Shown here piece by piece: positions 43,615-45,138 of a DNA stretch of 45,138 nucleotides. The notes below the pieces were generated by a model, which was given only the letters and a program-made list of their open reading frames with translations, did not search any database and was not told the origin of the DNA. This stretch comes from JAJYSO01 sp964495935 (GTDB lineage Bacteria > Bacteroidota > Bacteroidia > Flavobacteriales > Flavobacteriaceae), in assembly GCA_964495935.1 (NCBI GenBank), contig CAZBXQ010000023.1, forward strand, positions 1-45,138, read 5' to 3'. Made by a program: the position numbers and the translations under genes. Within the stretch, counting starts at the first letter, position 1. Each line of letters begins with the position of its first letter.

Positions 43615-43965
43615 ATGCAGATACAAGTTGTAAAATCAAAGATTCATCGCGTTCAAGTGACGGGTGCCGACCTCAATTACATTGGCAGCATTACCATTGA
43701 TGAAGATTTAATGGAAGCCGCCAATATCATAGAAGGGGAAAAGGTGCAAATTGTTAATAACAATAACGGAGAACGATTGGAAACCTATGTGATTCCCGGA
43801 AGACGAGAAAGCGGAGAAATTATTTTAAACGGAGCCGCCGCACGTAAAGTAGCCCCCGGAGATGTCATTATTATCATGAGTTATGCGTATATGGATCTCG
43901 AAGAAGCCAAAAACTTTAAACCCTGGTTAGTCTTTCCCGACGAGCACACCAATCTCTTAAAATAA
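43615..43965 (+). CDS. panD: aspartate 1-decarboxylase (pyruvoyl enzyme)
   Basis: The 116-residue proenzyme makes beta-alanine from aspartate. Self-cleavage at Gly24-Ser25 in YIGSITID creates the pyruvoyl group. Also visible are Lys9 in VVKSKIHRV, the conserved IVNNNNGERLETYVI and LNGAAARKVAPGDVIIIMSYA. The length is normal. The gene lies between panC and a YbhN-like gene with very short gaps. Confidence 0.96.
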   Translation: MQIQVVKSKIHRVQVTGADLNYIGSITIDEDLMEAANIIEGEKVQIVNNNNGERLETYVIPGRRESGEIILNGAAARKVAPGDVIIIMSYAYMDLEEAKNFKPWLVFPDEHTNLLK

Positions 43966-43972
43966 CCTTTCA

Positions 43973-44950
43973 TTGCCTCAAAAACGCAAAAACAAAATCC
44001 TCAAAACAATCCTCCCGTTGGCGTTGGGGATTTTTTTCATTTACTATTCACTGCACAATTTTTCTGCACAGGAACGGGACATGCTTCTGCAGAATATTAT
44101 AAACATCAATCCGATTTGGGTACTGTTATCTGTAATCGGGGGAATTCTATCCCACCTGTCACGTGCCTATCGATGGCGAATTTTGCTGCGCCCTTTAGGT
44201 TATCACATTCCGGCTTCAACGGCTTTTATGGCCATTATGAGCGGATATCTGGCCAATCTGGGAATTCCCCGATCGGGAGAAGTCTTGCGGGGGGCATTGG
44301 TGGCAACCTATGAAAAAGCCTCTTTTGACAAGGTTTTCGGAACGATTATTATCGAACGGGCCATTGATGTTATTATCGTTCTTCTGATTCTGAGTATCAC
44401 CCTCCTCCTCCATACCAACGAACTCTTTGTTTTTTTAGATCAGTATCATATCAATCCTTGGATAAGCCTCTTAGGAATCCTGATCCTTATCTTGTTGGGA
44501 GTTGGATTTTTAATCTTGGTAAAACGCTCTAAACGCTCTATTTTCTCTCGGATACGAAAATATGTATCCGGGATTCTGCAAGGCGTAAAGAGTATTTTTA
44601 AAATTAAAAACAAGGCCGCTTTTATCTTTCATACCTTTTTTATCTGGGGAATGTATATTTTGACATTCTATGTCCTAAAATTTGCTTTTTCCGATATGGA
44701 AGAGCTTGGCTTTAGTGCACTTCTGGTGGCTTTTATGGCCGGTTCCTTCTCGGTATCCATCACCAATGGAGGAATCGGGATTTATCCCATTGCCGTTGGA
44801 GGTGCCCTTGCTCTGTTCGGGCTCCATCGTGAGGTAGGCGAAGCTTTTGGCTGGGTGGACTGGGGCACACAAACCCTGTTAAGCATATTACTGGGAGGTA
44901 TTTCCCTGATTCTGTTGCCGTTTTTAAGCCGAAGAAAAACAAAAGGATAG
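43973..44950 (+). CDS. YbhN/LPG-synthase-like transmembrane protein (UPF0104)
   Basis: The 325-residue protein starts at TTG, 7 bases after panD. It has a basic N-terminus (PQKRKNKILK) and about eight membrane spans of the flippase-like domain found in MprF and YbhN. Typical segments are SHLSRAYRWRILLRPLG, SGYLANLGIPRSGEVLRGAL, FGTIIIERAIDVI and FSVSITNGGIGIYPIAVGGA. It probably moves or senses a lipid or polyprenyl compound in the inner membrane. The substrate is unknown. The C-terminal lysyl-transferase domain of MprF is absent. Confidence 0.85.
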   Translation: MPQKRKNKILKTILPLALGIFFIYYSLHNFSAQERDMLLQNIININPIWVLLSVIGGILSHLSRAYRWRILLRPLGYHIPASTAFMAIMSGYLANLGIPRSGEVLRGALVATYEKASFDKVFGTIIIERAIDVIIVLLILSITLLLHTNELFVFLDQYHINPWISLLGILILILLGVGFLILVKRSKRSIFSRIRKYVSGILQGVKSIFKIKNKAAFIFHTFFIWGMYILTFYVLKFAFSDMEELGFSALLVAFMAGSFSVSITNGGIGIYPIAVGGALALFGLHREVGEAFGWVDWGTQTLLSILLGGISLILLPFLSRRKTKG

Positions 44951-44976
44951 ACCGACCCAAAAAAAGGGCAAGTTGT

Positions 44977-45045
44977 TAATGGAGGCAATCGGTTATTTGG
45001 ATAATCAATTATTTGGTTAAGCGGTTAATTGGTTATTTGTTGTTC
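44977..45045 (+). repeat. short degenerate repeats based on GGTTATTTGG
   Basis: Copies include GGTTATTTGGATAATCAA, TTATTTGGTTAAGCGGTTAA and TTGGTTATTTGTTG. They lie in the intergenic DNA after the YbhN-like gene. Confidence 0.5.
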
Positions 45046-45061
45046 GTGTTTTGGGGAAGGC

Positions 45062-45112
45062 TACAAACTCTGCGAACTCTGTGGATACTCTATGAACTCT
45101 GCGGTTAAAAAA
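45062..45112 (+). repeat. AACTCTGCG/AACTCTGTGG intergenic repeat
   Basis: Units of 15-17 bases repeat three times: CAAACTCTGCG, AACTCTGTGGATACTCT and ATGAACTCTGCGGTTAAAA. Similar strings recur between genes of many Bacteroidota. Confidence 0.5.
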
Positions 45113-45138
45113 TGAGGGGAGTGATTAGTGGGGAGTGG

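Noticed and set aside
1..45138. tRNA, rRNA, CRISPR arrays and IS transposases
   Set aside because: I found no cloverleaf with a TTCRA arm, no regularly spaced identical repeats and no transposase or integrase motifs on either strand.

Overview
The window looks like chromosomal DNA of a marine-type flavobacterium (Bacteroidota, Flavobacteriia). The evidence is a SusC/SusD pair, a DUF4270 lipoprotein, an sdhC-sdhA-sdhB operon with a single membrane subunit, atpD-atpC standing apart from the rest of the ATP synthase genes, short lipoproteins and secreted proteins of unknown function, weak Shine-Dalgarno signals, and promoters of the TTTG / TAnnTTTG type. No tRNA, rRNA, CRISPR array, integrase or transposase was recognised.

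Region 1 (1-4360) is an A+T-rich block of unrelated small genes, all on the + strand: a GNAT acetyltransferase, two secreted proteins, an orphan ParD antitoxin next to a truncated parE, a 51-aa membrane peptide and a lipoprotein. The genes are separated by diverged copies of a structured element of about 210 bp with inverted-repeat arms. This recalls a gene-cassette array without an integrase and is the most unusual part of the window.

Region 2 (4417-11675) is a trans-4-hydroxy-L-proline (and probably D-proline) catabolic cluster: DapA-family deaminase, alpha-ketoglutarate semialdehyde dehydrogenase, hydroxyproline 2-epimerase, FAD-dependent D-amino acid oxidoreductase, an ornithine cyclodeaminase-family reductase and an AraC regulator. 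Together they would convert hydroxyproline to 2-oxoglutarate.

Region 3 (12343-17054) holds a nitroreductase and the menaquinone genes menC and menE, with a metallo-hydrolase and a CPBP membrane protease between or beside them. Region 4 (17050-23536) holds a doubly frameshifted secreted-protein gene and an orphan susC-susD pair. It is bracketed by two 48-bp copies of the menE 3' end, as if it had inserted into that gene and restored it.

Region 5 (23646-30960) has a collagen-like lipoprotein, two overlapping msrB genes, an M48 lipoprotein protease, an FtsX/LolE-type permease, a NamZ-like muramidase, an APS-reductase-type cysH, a sugar-nucleotide epimerase and a small alpha/beta hydrolase. Region 6 (31019-45138) is core metabolism: sdhCAB with a palindromic operator candidate, cbpA-cbpM, atpDC, an amino-acid permease, a DUF4270 lipoprotein, a starch-synthase-like half-protein, panC-panD and a YbhN-like flippase. 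A dispersed repeat of about 194 bp occurs at 12060 and again at 36255.
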